From a virus: DNA of 57,283 nt. The notes under the pieces are model-generated. The model was not told the DNA's origin. It saw only the letters and a program-made list of their open reading frames with translations, and ran no database searches. The position numbers were made by a program, and so were the translations under genes. Every line of letters begins with the position of its first letter. The stretch's first letter is position 1. Location of the stretch: IMG/VR virus record IMGVR_UViG_3300032144_000012, positions 1-57,283 of that record, one strand, 5' to 3'. Below, one piece after another: positions 8,596 to 18,722 of this stretch.

Positions 8596-11500
8596 GTGGC
8601 GGGTCCTGGTGGTGTCGAGGCAGGCAGGGCGCACCTCAAGGTCGCCACCGACACCTCCTCGATCCCCGCGCACGTCCGGAAGGTCGCGGAGGAGATCGAG
8701 CGGAAGGTCAAGATCCGCCTCCCTGTCGGGCTTGACCGGGACTCGGTCCGCGAGGAGATCAACCGCTGGGCAGCGCAGATCAAGGAGCAGGCGCGGAAGA
8801 TCCCGGCCGCGAAGGTTCCGGTCGCGAAGCCGGAGATGGACGAGTGGTCGAAGCGGGTCCGCGCCGACGTCCTGAAGCTGCAGCGATCCATCGACGTCAC
8901 CCTCCCCGTCACCGCCGAGGCCGAGCAGCTGCGGCGGGACGTCGCGTCGAAGGTCCGCGCCGTCGAGGCCGGCCTGAACGTCGGCGTCCCCGTCGAGCTC
9001 GAAGGAGCGGCATCGTTCCGCAGGGAGACCCTCGACATCGTCGCCGAGATCGAGGCGATCGCCAAGGCATCGCACCCGGTCGTGGAGATCGAGACCGACG
9101 TCGACCGGGACTCGGCACGGAAGACGGCGACGGCGATCGGCCGCCAAGTGTCGTCGGTGCGGGACCTGACGACGGTGTCCTCTCAGCTGGCCCTGTCCGC
9201 GGGTAAGGCTGGTGCCGCGCTGGCGACGTTCGGGCCGCCGCTGATCATCGCGGCCGGTGCTGCCGCTGCCATCGCTCCCGCGCTGCTCACCGCTGTCCCC
9301 GCCGTCGCTGGATTGGGTGCGGGGCTGGGCGTGGTCGCTCTGGCGACGCAGGGCATCGGCGACGCGCTGAAGCTGGCGTTCGACCCGGAGAAGACGAAGG
9401 AGTACCAGGCGGCGCTGGAGCGGCTGTCACCGGCAGCCCGGGGTGTCGTGACGGCGGTCGTCGCCCTGAAGAAGCCGTTCAAGGACTTGCAGCAGACGGT
9501 GCAGGAGACCCTGCTGCAGGGGGTTGGCCCGGCGCTGCAGCGCACCGGAAAGCGGATCATCACATCGCTGACCCCGACGCTCACTCAGGTATCGGAGAAG
9601 CTGAACTCGGCCGCGAAGGGCATGCTCCAATTCGTCGGGTCCGGGCGCACATTGAAGCTCGTCGACCAGCTGATCCGCCGATCGACACTGGCCCTGCAAC
9701 CGTTGGGTGGGGCGTTCAAGTCGGTGACGACCGCCCTGCTGCAGATCGGTGTCGCGGCCGGGCCGGCGCTGAAGATTCTCTCTACGGCCCTCGCCGGGGC
9801 GGCGTCCCGTTTCGCGGCGTGGGTCGCGCAGGCGTCGAAGTCCGGGCAGTTGACGAAGCTGATCTCGTCTGCCGCGACCCTGCTCGTCAGGGTCCTCGGG
9901 AGCATGGGCCGGTGGATCGGCCAGGTGGTGGGCCTGCTGATCAGCATCGGCCCCGCGGCCGTGGACGTGTTCACCGCAGTGGTCGACGCGGCAGCCGGTC
10001 TCCTCGGCTGGTTCCGCAAGCTCGGACCCGTCATCTCGAAGAACAAGGCCATCTTCGCCGCCGCCGGGATCGCCCTGCTCACGCTGGTGTCCCCGGCCTA
10101 CGCCGTCGTCGCGGCGGTGATCGCGACCATCGTCGCGTTCCAGAAGTTCGGGCCGCAGATCATGGCCGCGATCGAGCCGTTCGTTGCGGGGTTCTCCCAG
10201 GCGTGGACGGTCCTCGTGGGCGCGTTCCAGACGGCCCTGCCGATCGTGCAGCAGGCCATCACCTACGTGGTGACGTCGCTGCAGTCCCTCGCCCCGCAGG
10301 TGCAGGCCGTCGCGGGCGCGTTCATCAACTTCTTCCGGTCGATGGCGCCGATCGTGCAGCAGATCGTGGCCGTGTTCGTGGAGAAGTGGCCGGAGATCCA
10401 GGCCACCGTGAAGTCCGTCTTCGACTCGGTGGTGTCGATCGTCCGGTCGTCCCTGTCGATCGCGGCTACGTACATCCGGACGGTGACGACGGCGATCACG
10501 ACCCTGTGGAACTCGGGGTTCGGCAAGGTGATCATCGGGATCACGAAGGGCGCCCTGACCCTGGTCCTCGGCGTCATTCGGGGCGCGTTCCAGGTCATCG
10601 CTGGCCTGTTCCAGACCGTCGCGTCCGTGCTGAAGGGCGACTGGAAGGGCGCCTGGGACGGGATCAAGCGGATCGTGTCCGGCGCGAAGACCGCGATCGT
10701 CGCCGTCGTCAAGGGCATGTGGGAGGGGATCAAGGGGGTCTTCGCGGGCGCGAAGGACTTCCTCTACAACATCGGCCGCGACATCGTCGCTGGCCTCAAG
10801 AACGGGATCATCGCCGAGAAGGACCGGGCCGTGCAGGCCGCCAAGGACGTGGCGGCCGGGGTCAAGGACGCCGTCGCCGGGTTCTTGCTGATCAAGTCCC
10901 CGTCGAAGGTGATGGTGAAGCTGGGCAAGTGGATCGTCGTTGGTCTCGCGCAGGGCATCACGAAGTCCCGCTCGTCGCTGCAGTCGGCGCTGAAGCAGAT
11001 CACGAACCTCGTGCTGAAGTCCGGGGACAAGGCCGCGATCCACGCCGTCCGCGCCGTGGACGACGCGCTGCTGCGGCGGGCGAAGGTCCGTGACGCGCTC
11101 GTCGGTCGGCTGGAGAGAGCGCAGAAGAAGCTGACCGACCTGCAGAAGCAGGCCCGGGACTACGCCGCGCAGACCAAGGCGAACGTCGTCGAGGGCGCCA
11201 ACATCACCACCCTCAAGGACGTCTTCGGGCAGACCAGCCTCAAGTCGATCACGGGCGGGCTGCAGGCGGCGGTGTCGAAGGCCCGCACGTTCGCGTCCGT
11301 CATCACCCGGCTGAAGACCCTCGGGTTGAAGGGGACGGCGCTGGACCAGCTGATCCAGGCCGGCCCGGAGAACGGGCTCGCGGCGGCGCAGGCGATCCTC
11401 GCCGGCGGCCGTGCGGCGATCGCGCAGGTGAACCGGCTGCAGAAGCAGCTGGCGGACGCCGGCGGGCTGGTCGGGAAGATCGGCGCGAAAACCCTGTACG

Positions 11501-11913
11501 GGTCCGGCATCGAGGCAGCCAAGGGCCTCGTGGACGGCATCAAGGACCGCATCGGCGACATCACCGACGTGATGCGGCGGATCGCCCGGGAGATGGTCCG
11601 CACCATCCGCCGCGAGCTCAAGATCAAGTCGCCGTCACGGGTGATGCGCGAGCAGGGCCGCTGGGTGCCACAGGGCCTCGCCCTGGGCATCCGTGACGAC
11701 GCCGGGTTCGTGACGTCGGCGATGTCCGGGCTGGTGCCTCGGCAGGTCCGTGCCCCCCGGTTCTCTGGGTCTGGCGGCGGCGGGGGCGTGGCTGCGGGCG
11801 GGGTGAACCTGTTCCCCGGCGCGACGATCGTCGCGGCGGACCCGAACGAGGCCGCGGACGTGTTCGGCCGGCGCCTGTCGTCGCTCACGTCGGCCGTGAA
11901 TCTCGCCGTCTGA
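8596..11913 (+). CDS. Tail tape measure protein
   Basis: 1105 residues, the longest gene in the window. N-terminal third is charged helix/coiled coil (up to about residue 195), followed by a hydrophobic Ala/Gly-rich block (about 205-260) and a further series of hydrophobic helices to about 680, as in tape measure proteins that line the tail tube and help DNA cross the membrane. Two similar IKSPSK/RVM segments occur (KSPSKVMVKLGKW and KSPSRVMREQGRW), a known tape measure signature. At about 0.15 nm per residue it predicts a tail near 165 nm. GTG start three bases after the chaperone stop. Confidence 0.95.
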   Translation: MAGPGGVEAGRAHLKVATDTSSIPAHVRKVAEEIERKVKIRLPVGLDRDSVREEINRWAAQIKEQARKIPAAKVPVAKPEMDEWSKRVRADVLKLQRSIDVTLPVTAEAEQLRRDVASKVRAVEAGLNVGVPVELEGAASFRRETLDIVAEIEAIAKASHPVVEIETDVDRDSARKTATAIGRQVSSVRDLTTVSSQLALSAGKAGAALATFGPPLIIAAGAAAAIAPALLTAVPAVAGLGAGLGVVALATQGIGDALKLAFDPEKTKEYQAALERLSPAARGVVTAVVALKKPFKDLQQTVQETLLQGVGPALQRTGKRIITSLTPTLTQVSEKLNSAAKGMLQFVGSGRTLKLVDQLIRRSTLALQPLGGAFKSVTTALLQIGVAAGPALKILSTALAGAASRFAAWVAQASKSGQLTKLISSAATLLVRVLGSMGRWIGQVVGLLISIGPAAVDVFTAVVDAAAGLLGWFRKLGPVISKNKAIFAAAGIALLTLVSPAYAVVAAVIATIVAFQKFGPQIMAAIEPFVAGFSQAWTVLVGAFQTALPIVQQAITYVVTSLQSLAPQVQAVAGAFINFFRSMAPIVQQIVAVFVEKWPEIQATVKSVFDSVVSIVRSSLSIAATYIRTVTTAITTLWNSGFGKVIIGITKGALTLVLGVIRGAFQVIAGLFQTVASVLKGDWKGAWDGIKRIVSGAKTAIVAVVKGMWEGIKGVFAGAKDFLYNIGRDIVAGLKNGIIAEKDRAVQAAKDVAAGVKDAVAGFLLIKSPSKVMVKLGKWIVVGLAQGITKSRSSLQSALKQITNLVLKSGDKAAIHAVRAVDDALLRRAKVRDALVGRLERAQKKLTDLQKQARDYAAQTKANVVEGANITTLKDVFGQTSLKSITGGLQAAVSKARTFASVITRLKTLGLKGTALDQLIQAGPENGLAAAQAILAGGRAAIAQVNRLQKQLADAGGLVGKIGAKTLYGSGIEAAKGLVDGIKDRIGDITDVMRRIAREMVRTIRRELKIKSPSRVMREQGRWVPQGLALGIRDDAGFVTSAMSGLVPRQVRAPRFSGSGGGGGVAAGGVNLFPGATIVAADPNEAADVFGRRLSSLTSAVNLAV

Positions 11914-11928
11914 CCCGGGAGGCGTCGC

Positions 11929-12897
11929 ATGCCCATCCGGTTGCAGCTCGGCGACCTCGCGCCGACCCTCCCGTCGCCGGATTCCTGGCCCGGCACTGGG
12001 ATGGTGTGGGTGGGGGCGGACGGGTCTCGGTGGGACCTGCTGGACCCGGCGACGGGCGTCGTCCTGCGCGGGCAGGGCGGCGGGCTGGAGAAGCCCCGCC
12101 ATGACCGGTGGACGTCCACCGCGCCGGGCCTGCACGGCTCGCAGCATCGCGGGTCGCGGGTCCGGGAGCGGGATGACGTGACGTGGCAGGTGCACGTCGT
12201 GAACCGTGGCGGGGCGGCGGCGTTCGACGGGACGCAGCGGGCATGGCTGCGATCGATGCACCGCGACGTCGAGGGCGTGTGGGAGGTCACCGTCCTGGGC
12301 CGGAAGCGGCGGCTGCGGCTGCGGCACGCCGAGGACGAGCCGGACTTCGCCCGCGACCCACTGTCCCGTGCGGGTGCGGGGTATGTGCCGTACCTGCACC
12401 GGTTCACGGCGTCTCAGCCGTTCTGGGAGGGCGACGTCGTCTCGCGGGTGTTCAAGGCGGCCGACCCGCACGAGTTCTTCATGCTCGACGAGCAGACCGA
12501 CGACGGCGTGTTCACCGGCGGCCTGTTCTGGATCGGCGAGTCCGCCACCGTCGACACCGCCTCCCTCACGAACCCTGGTGAGGAGGAGGCGTGGCCGGTG
12601 TGGCGGATCAACGGCCCGTGCCTGACCGCCGAGGTGGGCGTGGACGGCCGCGTGGTCGAGGTGCCGTTCGAGCTCGAGGACGGCGAGTGGTTGGAGATCG
12701 ACACCCGCAAGGACCGGCAGACCGTTCTGGATCAGGACGGCGTGGACCGGATCGCGGACCTCGGTGAGGTGAACTTCACCCCGATCCCGGCAGGTGGGCG
12801 GGTCACGTTGGACGTGTCGGTGTCCGGCACCGAGCCTGGCACCGACTTCTACGTGTCGTGCTCGATCACGCCCCTGTACGGGAGCGCGTGGTCGTGA
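11929..12897 (+). CDS. Distal tail protein (Dit-like minor tail protein)
   Basis: 322 residues directly after the tape measure. The N-terminal part has the GSRWDLLDPATGVVL and GLHGSQHRGSRVRERDDVTWQV segments common in actinophage first minor tail proteins, which form the Dit ring joining the tube to the tip. The C-terminal half is beta-rich (WRINGPCLTAEVGVDGRV), probably an outward galectin-like domain. The next gene overlaps its end by a GTGA. Confidence 0.75.
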   Translation: MPIRLQLGDLAPTLPSPDSWPGTGMVWVGADGSRWDLLDPATGVVLRGQGGGLEKPRHDRWTSTAPGLHGSQHRGSRVRERDDVTWQVHVVNRGGAAAFDGTQRAWLRSMHRDVEGVWEVTVLGRKRRLRLRHAEDEPDFARDPLSRAGAGYVPYLHRFTASQPFWEGDVVSRVFKAADPHEFFMLDEQTDDGVFTGGLFWIGESATVDTASLTNPGEEEAWPVWRINGPCLTAEVGVDGRVVEVPFELEDGEWLEIDTRKDRQTVLDQDGVDRIADLGEVNFTPIPAGGRVTLDVSVSGTEPGTDFYVSCSITPLYGSAWS

Positions 12898-14039
12898 GGG
12901 TCGACGTCACGCTGTTCGACCACGAGTTCACGAAGATCGGCTTCGGTGACGGGTTCGAGCAGTTGGAGGTCACGGACCGGCTGAACGCAGTCGGCGAGTG
13001 CGTGATCGCATTGCCGACGACGAATCCCGACGGCGACGCGAACGAGCATGCGGCGAAGCTCCTGACCCCGGGGACGCGGGTCGTGGTGGACGTCACCCCG
13101 GATGGCGCGTCGAAGTTCCAGCTGTTCTCGGGGCCCGTGCAACGCATCGCCGCGTCGGGTCCGGCGGCGACCGCTGCCGTGCAGGCGACTTGCCGGTCGG
13201 ACTGGGCCCTGTTCGAGCGGGTCCTCGGCTGGTCAGTCCCCGCGTCGGCGATCACCGCACAGTCGGGCGCCGAGTTCTGGACGGCCACCGGCCCGGCGGA
13301 GACCGTGATCAAGGATCTCGTGGCGGCGAACGTCGTGGACCGGCTCGGGCTGCCCGTGAACGTCGCTACCGACCTGGGTCGCGGCTCGACGGTGACGGCG
13401 TCGATCCGATTCACACCCCTGGCCGACACGATCGCCGAGCTCGCCGCGCAAGGCGGCATCGGAGTCACGGTCACCCAAGGCGTGGGCGGGCTCGTCGTGG
13501 ACGTGTTCGAGGGCGTCGACCGGACGGCGCGCCTGTTCGACGAGTCCAACGGCGTCGTCACCTCCTGGGCGTGGTCCACGGTCGGACCAGCGGCGACCCG
13601 GCTTGTCGCTGGCGGTCCGGGTGAGGGCACGGCGCGGGAGTTCCGCACGGCCGTCAACGCCGGCCGGGAGACGACCGAGCGGGACGTGATCGAGACGTTC
13701 GTCGACATCACCGACGCGACGTCCGGATCGGACCTCGCGTCGAAGGGCGCTGCGGCGCTGGTCGGGATGGGCCGCACGTCGAGCCTGACTGTCGATCTCG
13801 GCGAGACCGCAGCGTCCCGGTATGGCAAGTCGTTCAAGGTCGGCGATCTCCTGCGGCTGGGCTACCTCGGCGCCGAGGTGACCGACGTGCTCCGCGAAGC
13901 GAAGCTCACGTTCACCGCCGCCGACGGCCCGGTGATCACCCCCACGGTCGGCGACCCCCTCACCGGAACCCCAGAGAAGGCCCTCGTCAAGCAGCTCGCG
14001 GCGATGGCCGCGAACGTCCGCAAGCTGAAAGCGAGGTGA
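12894..14039 (+). CDS. Minor tail protein, tail-hub (Tal/gp27-like)
   Basis: 381 residues from the GTG at 12894 that overlaps the previous stop; GTGs at 12888 and further upstream are possible but less likely. Contains FDHEFTKIGFGDGFEQLEVTDR and later TARLFDESNGVVTSWAW and GKSFKVGDLLRLGY, the beta-barrel pattern of the siphovirus hub protein (ReqiPepy6_gp37-like family). It would form the trimeric hub closing the tail below Dit. No lytic domain is attached. Confidence 0.7.
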   Translation: MRVDVTLFDHEFTKIGFGDGFEQLEVTDRLNAVGECVIALPTTNPDGDANEHAAKLLTPGTRVVVDVTPDGASKFQLFSGPVQRIAASGPAATAAVQATCRSDWALFERVLGWSVPASAITAQSGAEFWTATGPAETVIKDLVAANVVDRLGLPVNVATDLGRGSTVTASIRFTPLADTIAELAAQGGIGVTVTQGVGGLVVDVFEGVDRTARLFDESNGVVTSWAWSTVGPAATRLVAGGPGEGTAREFRTAVNAGRETTERDVIETFVDITDATSGSDLASKGAAALVGMGRTSSLTVDLGETAASRYGKSFKVGDLLRLGYLGAEVTDVLREAKLTFTAADGPVITPTVGDPLTGTPEKALVKQLAAMAANVRKLKAR

Positions 14040-14043
14040 TCCG

Positions 14044-15042
14044 GTGGCCGAGTCCAGCTTTCCGTGGGTCGGTGGCGGTGTCGTTGACGCGGGCGGGTGG
14101 CGTGGCCGCGCCGGGACCGTCGGCGACGGCACGATGGGCGACGCCACCGGTACCGCGTTCAACCCGACCTGCACGGGCTCGGACAAGGTCGTCACCGTAG
14201 CTCCCGGCATCGCGAACGTGCAGCACGCCACATACGTGTCGACCGCGGCGGTCAACCACAACATCGGAGCTGTCGGGTCCGCACCGTCGTCCGGTCAGTA
14301 CCGGTGGGACTACATCGTCATCCGGTACGACGCCACCGAGCTTCTGGTCGCGGACCGCGTCCAGCAGGTCATCAAGCCCGGCACGCCGTCCACCACGCCC
14401 GCCTTCCCGGCGCTCACGCAGGACCCCGACGGGGTGTGGGAGCACCCGCTCATCTCGGTGAAGCGGGGCCCGGGGGACGTGTCCGTGACGTCGGCGATGA
14501 TCGCGAAGGTCGGGCCGTGGGTCGCGCAGACCGTCTACGTGCCCGGCGCAGGTGAACTCCCCGACGGCCTGTACGACGCCGGGATCGCCGCCACCTACAA
14601 CAACCTGTACCACCGCGGCCCGGACGGCTACACCAGCATCCTCGACCCGGCATGGACGGCACTGACGCCGGCGGCGGGGATCTCGCAGTACGGGCCTGCG
14701 ATGCAGTGGCGGATCCAGGCCGGGCAGATCCACGTCGTGGGCACGTTCCGGCTGACCGCGGCTGCGTTCACCGCGAACGCGTGGACGGCGGTCGCGAACC
14801 TTCCGGCGGCCTGGTACACGGCTGGTCTGCGGACCGGTGTCGGTGGGTTCCCGCCGATCAAGCCGATCACGCTGACCGAGGACTTCGCCAGCGGGCAGCT
14901 GCCGGTGGCGATCCAGGCGGACCTGATGTTCATGCTCAACTCCGGCGGCGGCGTCATGTACGTGCGCCCGCGGGCGACCGGCGGCCGTCACGGCTACGTC
15001 GACTGGTGGCTGGGTCCAATCGCTGACCCGCGCCTGGCCTGA
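14044..15042 (+). CDS. Minor tail / baseplate protein
   Basis: 332 residues, GTG start with a short spacer. Beta-rich and Gly/Thr-rich, with a repeated strand-turn pattern (FNPTCTGSDKVVTVAPGIANV) and a Trp-rich C-terminal domain (GRHGYVDWWLGPI). The N-terminal half resembles upper baseplate or fibre-base proteins of actinophages; the C-terminal part (about 190-332) could be receptor-binding. Assigned by position and composition. Confidence 0.6.
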   Translation: MAESSFPWVGGGVVDAGGWRGRAGTVGDGTMGDATGTAFNPTCTGSDKVVTVAPGIANVQHATYVSTAAVNHNIGAVGSAPSSGQYRWDYIVIRYDATELLVADRVQQVIKPGTPSTTPAFPALTQDPDGVWEHPLISVKRGPGDVSVTSAMIAKVGPWVAQTVYVPGAGELPDGLYDAGIAATYNNLYHRGPDGYTSILDPAWTALTPAAGISQYGPAMQWRIQAGQIHVVGTFRLTAAAFTANAWTAVANLPAAWYTAGLRTGVGGFPPIKPITLTEDFASGQLPVAIQADLMFMLNSGGGVMYVRPRATGGRHGYVDWWLGPIADPRLA

Positions 15043-15108
15043 CCTCTCCTCTCACCCCCTTCACCCCGCCCCGGTGGGGCGATTCCCGCGCGCCCGTGGA
15101 GGTCCCCC

Positions 15109-15681
15109 ATGCCTCAGTTCGGCACCGACATCACCCCCGGATTCATCGTGGAGGTCCCCGACCCGTCGGAGTCTGTCGACGGGGAAGGCAACACGCGGAC
15201 CCTGCGCCCGCCCGCCGGTACCGAGGTGCCCGTCAAGGACTACGCCACGGGCGACCCGCTCGACCCGATCGTTCTCGACGAGGACGGGCACTGGACGTAC
15301 GAGACGACGTCGGCGACACAGATCCTCGCCAACATCACCCCGGCCGGGCCGGGCGAGAAGTGGGTCGGGCCGATCTGGTCGAAGCAGGCGAAGGACAACT
15401 CGGCCGGCGCGGGTGTGAACGCGTCGGCGGCGCTCAACGCCGCGAACGAGGCCCGGCAGGTCGCCGACGCCGCCGCGGCGGCGGTCGCGTCCGGCGGTGG
15501 GGGTGGCGGCGGGTCCGGCGCGCAGATCATCAAGGAGGTCGTCGGGTCGCCCGGTGTCTACCCGGCACCCACGTCGTCCGGCCCGCGCTGGTTCTACGGC
15601 CAGTACGAGCCGACCCTGGCGCAGGGGTTCCGTGACATCGCCTACGGGGACATGTGGTGGCCCGTGGTGGTGTCACCGTAG
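15109..15681 (+). CDS. Minor tail protein with Gly-rich linker
   Basis: 190 residues, GTGGAGGT ribosome site before the ATG. N-terminal beta domain ending in HWTYETTSATQILANI, a coiled stretch of Ala (about 105-125), a poly-Gly hinge (about 127-134) and a short aromatic C-terminus (RWFYGQYEPTLAQGF). The layout of anchor, coiled coil, hinge and tip fits a short tail fibre or spike base. Its stop overlaps the start of the next gene (TAGTG). Confidence 0.55.
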   Translation: MPQFGTDITPGFIVEVPDPSESVDGEGNTRTLRPPAGTEVPVKDYATGDPLDPIVLDEDGHWTYETTSATQILANITPAGPGEKWVGPIWSKQAKDNSAGAGVNASAALNAANEARQVADAAAAAVASGGGGGGGSGAQIIKEVVGSPGVYPAPTSSGPRWFYGQYEPTLAQGFRDIAYGDMWWPVVVSP

Positions 15682-17354
15682 TGGCCCGCACCGTCGAGTC
15701 CCCCTGGTTCCGCATGGGGGACAAGCTGCGCCGCAACGGGTCCTCGCCGCGTGACCCGTACACACCCCCGTCGGCGCCGGTGAACTCCACGCCGTGGCTG
15801 CCGTTCGACCTGAACGTCTACCTCGCCGACATGCGCGCCAGCGCGTACAAGGCGTACCTGCACGGCTTCCTCACCTTCCCCCTTGGCGGCGACGGGTGGC
15901 CGTTCCCGAACAGCCCGACGTGGGACCTGGACCGGCTCCCCACTGGCACGGTGAAGCTGGCGAACGGGGACTCGCTGCTCCGCGACGTCCTATACGACCC
16001 GTACCGGTCGCAGCGGCCCATCCCCTCCCAAGGCGGCGTGCCGCCCGAGGTCATCGGCCGCGTCTGGGACTGCCAGCAGGCATCCAGGGCTGGGTGGGAC
16101 GGCGAGTTCCCCGACGTCCTGAACCTCAGCATCGACGCTGAAGGCAACCGTGACGACCGGTGGGGGCAACTGCTCGACCTCGTCTGGGCCGCCAACCTCG
16201 CCACCAACGGTGGTGACCCGTACGACATCCTCCCCATGCTCGACGGGAACACGTCCGTCTCTCGGCTGACGAACCGCGCCCAGCTGATCACGCGCCTCGG
16301 GAACCTCTGGTCCGACCCCCGGATCTACAAGGAGGGTGGCGCCGCTCAGATCGGCGTCTACATGCCCGAGGCCGGTGGGCCGGCCAGCAAGACCGGCACC
16401 GTCGCAGAAGTCGTCGACCAGTGGGCCGGCCTGCAGTCCGGGATGGCCTCGATCGGCAAGCCCATCGAGTTCACGATGTGCCCGCAGCGAGGCAACCAGG
16501 ACTCGGCCACCCCGAGCGTCCCCGGCTGGGCGGGCACGACCCTCGTCGGACAGCAGGGGTACGGGGCGGCCCTCGCGCCGTTCGCGAAGCGCATGTCCCG
16601 GTGGGGGTCCCGCAACCCGGTCGAGACGCTGAACACGAACGCGCAGAACGCGGGCGCCGCCGCCTACTCGCGCAACGTCCTCGGCCGGCCGTGGATGGCG
16701 CCGGTCAGCGTCCGGGACTCCCGGCCCAACCAGTCGAAGTACGAGGAGTGCCGAGGCTGGGACCAGCTGCGGGCGTCGTTCAAGGTCGCCACCGACAACG
16801 GGGCGGTGTGGATTCAGGCGCCGACTCGGTCCGACATGGCCGAGCACGCGCACATGGCGCCGTCCCGCAACCACGGGTGGACGTCGTACGACATCTCGTC
16901 CTACTACCTCGTGCAGTACAAGCTGCGGGTCTGGCCGACGATCCTGACCGACACCGTCTACATCACGCACCGGGTGCACCGCACCAGCGGCGTCACCATC
17001 ACCACATCGGGCCTGACGATGCCCACCAAGCAGGGCTCGACCGGCGCGGCGGACATCGTCGAGGCGTTCGTGTTCCTCACCGACCCGACCGACGTCACCG
17101 TCGAGATCACCTCCGGCGGCGTCACCCGAACCTTCATCCCCGAGGACCGGTACCGGGTGTACGGCGGTGAGGGCGTGTACGCCTTCACGGTCGACCTGAA
17201 CCCGGGCCCGGCACCGTCGGCGCGGATCCTGCGCGACGGCCGCCTGATCGCGTCCGTCGTGTCCCAGTTCCCCGTCGTCACGTCGACCATCGCGCCCGAC
17301 ATGGACTACAGGTCCGCGTCGTCGGGGCGCCAAGTGCAGGGAGCCCCGGCATGA
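15681..17354 (+). CDS. Minor tail protein, possibly glycosidase-like
   Basis: 557 residues from the GTG at 15681. Many aromatic residues and an alternating strand/helix pattern over residues 40-390 suggest a TIM-barrel-like enzyme (LNVYLADMRASAYKAYLHGF, PDVLNLSIDAEGN, KPIEFTMCPQRGN), loosely like glycoside hydrolases of the GH71 type found in some actinophage tails; the last 150 residues form beta domains. Such proteins could degrade capsule or wall polysaccharide. The enzyme call is tentative because catalytic residues cannot be assigned. Confidence 0.4.
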   Translation: MARTVESPWFRMGDKLRRNGSSPRDPYTPPSAPVNSTPWLPFDLNVYLADMRASAYKAYLHGFLTFPLGGDGWPFPNSPTWDLDRLPTGTVKLANGDSLLRDVLYDPYRSQRPIPSQGGVPPEVIGRVWDCQQASRAGWDGEFPDVLNLSIDAEGNRDDRWGQLLDLVWAANLATNGGDPYDILPMLDGNTSVSRLTNRAQLITRLGNLWSDPRIYKEGGAAQIGVYMPEAGGPASKTGTVAEVVDQWAGLQSGMASIGKPIEFTMCPQRGNQDSATPSVPGWAGTTLVGQQGYGAALAPFAKRMSRWGSRNPVETLNTNAQNAGAAAYSRNVLGRPWMAPVSVRDSRPNQSKYEECRGWDQLRASFKVATDNGAVWIQAPTRSDMAEHAHMAPSRNHGWTSYDISSYYLVQYKLRVWPTILTDTVYITHRVHRTSGVTITTSGLTMPTKQGSTGAADIVEAFVFLTDPTDVTVEITSGGVTRTFIPEDRYRVYGGEGVYAFTVDLNPGPAPSARILRDGRLIASVVSQFPVVTSTIAPDMDYRSASSGRQVQGAPA

Positions 17355-18721
17355 GCATCACGACGCCCGTCACTCCCACCGAGGTCAACCAGGGGTCCTC
17401 GAACACGTCGCGGGTCATCAACATGCCCGCGTCGTTGGCCGACGGCGACGGCGCCGTCCTGGCCGTGATGACCGCCACCAACGTGGTCCCCACCCTCACC
17501 GCGGCGGGCCTGTCCCGCACCTGGACTCTCGAGGCCAGCGTCGCCGTGTCCGGCAAGGCGCTGCACGTGTGGTCCGTCACGGACCTGGAGGTGGCGGACT
17601 CCAGCGAGCCCGTCACGATCGCCACCGGGTCCACGTCGTGCAAGGTGTCCGCGATCGTCGAACCGATCCGTGGGTGCAGCCTCGTAGACATCATCGGTGC
17701 CGTCGCCACCAAGAACGGCACCCCGTCCGCGCTGAACCCGACGACACCGCTGCTGACCACCACCTACCCCGACAGTGGCATCCTCTACATCGTCGGCATG
17801 CGGGACAACGACACCGGCAGTGGCGGCACCCCGATCACGTCGATCAGCCCCGCGACCGGGCAGGGCATCACCGAGGACGCCGACGCCTACACCACCGGCA
17901 CCGCGTCCCTGTCCGGGCTGTGCGTCGCCCGAGACTGGACCCCGCGCGCCAGCGGCTACAACGTGCCCGCCGCGACGTTCGACGCCGACCACGCCGCCGT
18001 GTACTGCGCCGTCACCATCGAGATCCGCCCCGGCAACTCCGCGCCCGTCGCGTACGCCGGCCCCGACGTCGAGGTCGACGCCGGTGACATCGCCTACATC
18101 ACGGGCGCTACCGCCACCGACTCCGACGGCACCGTCGAGGACATTGAGTGGACGGTCCTGTCGTCGCCGTCCGGGTCCGGTGTGGACACCAGCGACCTGG
18201 TGAACCCCACCATCATCTCCCCGTCGCTGGACACCACCCTGCCGGGCGCGTACGTCCTGCAGGTGGAGGTCACCGACGACCTCGGCGCGGTCCACACGGA
18301 CACCATGACGATCTGGGCGGTCACCGAAACGCCCCGGATCCGGAACGTCACCGCGGCCGGCGGGTGGACAGCGGTCGGCGCCGCGTCGATCGTCGCCGCC
18401 CTCGCTGACGACAACCCCGCCACGTATGCGCAGTCGAGCGGGAACCCCGTCAACGACATCCTCGTCGGCGAGCTCGACCCGATCCCCGCCGGGGCCAAGT
18501 CGTTCACCACCACCCTCGTGAACGACGTCGATACGCCCCTGCTCGACGCGACGCTGGAACTGCTCAACCGGGACACGGGGACCCTGGTCGCGACCCAAGA
18601 CGTCGAAGGCATCGACACTACGGAAGTCGAAGTCGAGTGGGTCCTCGACGCCCCCGAGAACGGGGCTGTCCTGGACTCGCACAAGCTGAACGTCCGGATC
18701 ACCGCGAACACGGCGGCGTGA
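17351..18721 (+). CDS. Minor tail protein with PKD-like domain
   Basis: 456 residues, ATGA overlap with the previous gene. Residues about 1-230 form a beta-sandwich-like domain (INMPASLADGDGAVLAVM ... ITSISPATGQGITED) similar in layout to the N-terminus of the protein at 19360. Residues about 233-325 are a PKD-type Ig-like domain (VAYAGPDVEVDAGD ... TDSDGTVEDIEWTV ... VTDDLGAVHTDTM). A C-terminal beta domain follows. Such domains bind carbohydrates or extend fibres. Confidence 0.65.
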   Translation: MSITTPVTPTEVNQGSSNTSRVINMPASLADGDGAVLAVMTATNVVPTLTAAGLSRTWTLEASVAVSGKALHVWSVTDLEVADSSEPVTIATGSTSCKVSAIVEPIRGCSLVDIIGAVATKNGTPSALNPTTPLLTTTYPDSGILYIVGMRDNDTGSGGTPITSISPATGQGITEDADAYTTGTASLSGLCVARDWTPRASGYNVPAATFDADHAAVYCAVTIEIRPGNSAPVAYAGPDVEVDAGDIAYITGATATDSDGTVEDIEWTVLSSPSGSGVDTSDLVNPTIISPSLDTTLPGAYVLQVEVTDDLGAVHTDTMTIWAVTETPRIRNVTAAGGWTAVGAASIVAALADDNPATYAQSSGNPVNDILVGELDPIPAGAKSFTTTLVNDVDTPLLDATLELLNRDTGTLVATQDVEGIDTTEVEVEWVLDAPENGAVLDSHKLNVRITANTAA

Positions 18722-18722
18722 C

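Noticed and set aside
9427-11043. Long open frame on the reverse strand (about 538 codons) inside the tape measure gene
   Set aside because: It mirrors the codon periodicity of the tape measure gene in very GC-rich DNA, has Arg/Asp-rich low-complexity content and no plausible domain.
15067-15081. Short CGCCCC-GGT-GGGGCG hairpin before the 15109 gene
   Set aside because: Only six base pairs with no T-run; expected often in such GC-rich sequence.
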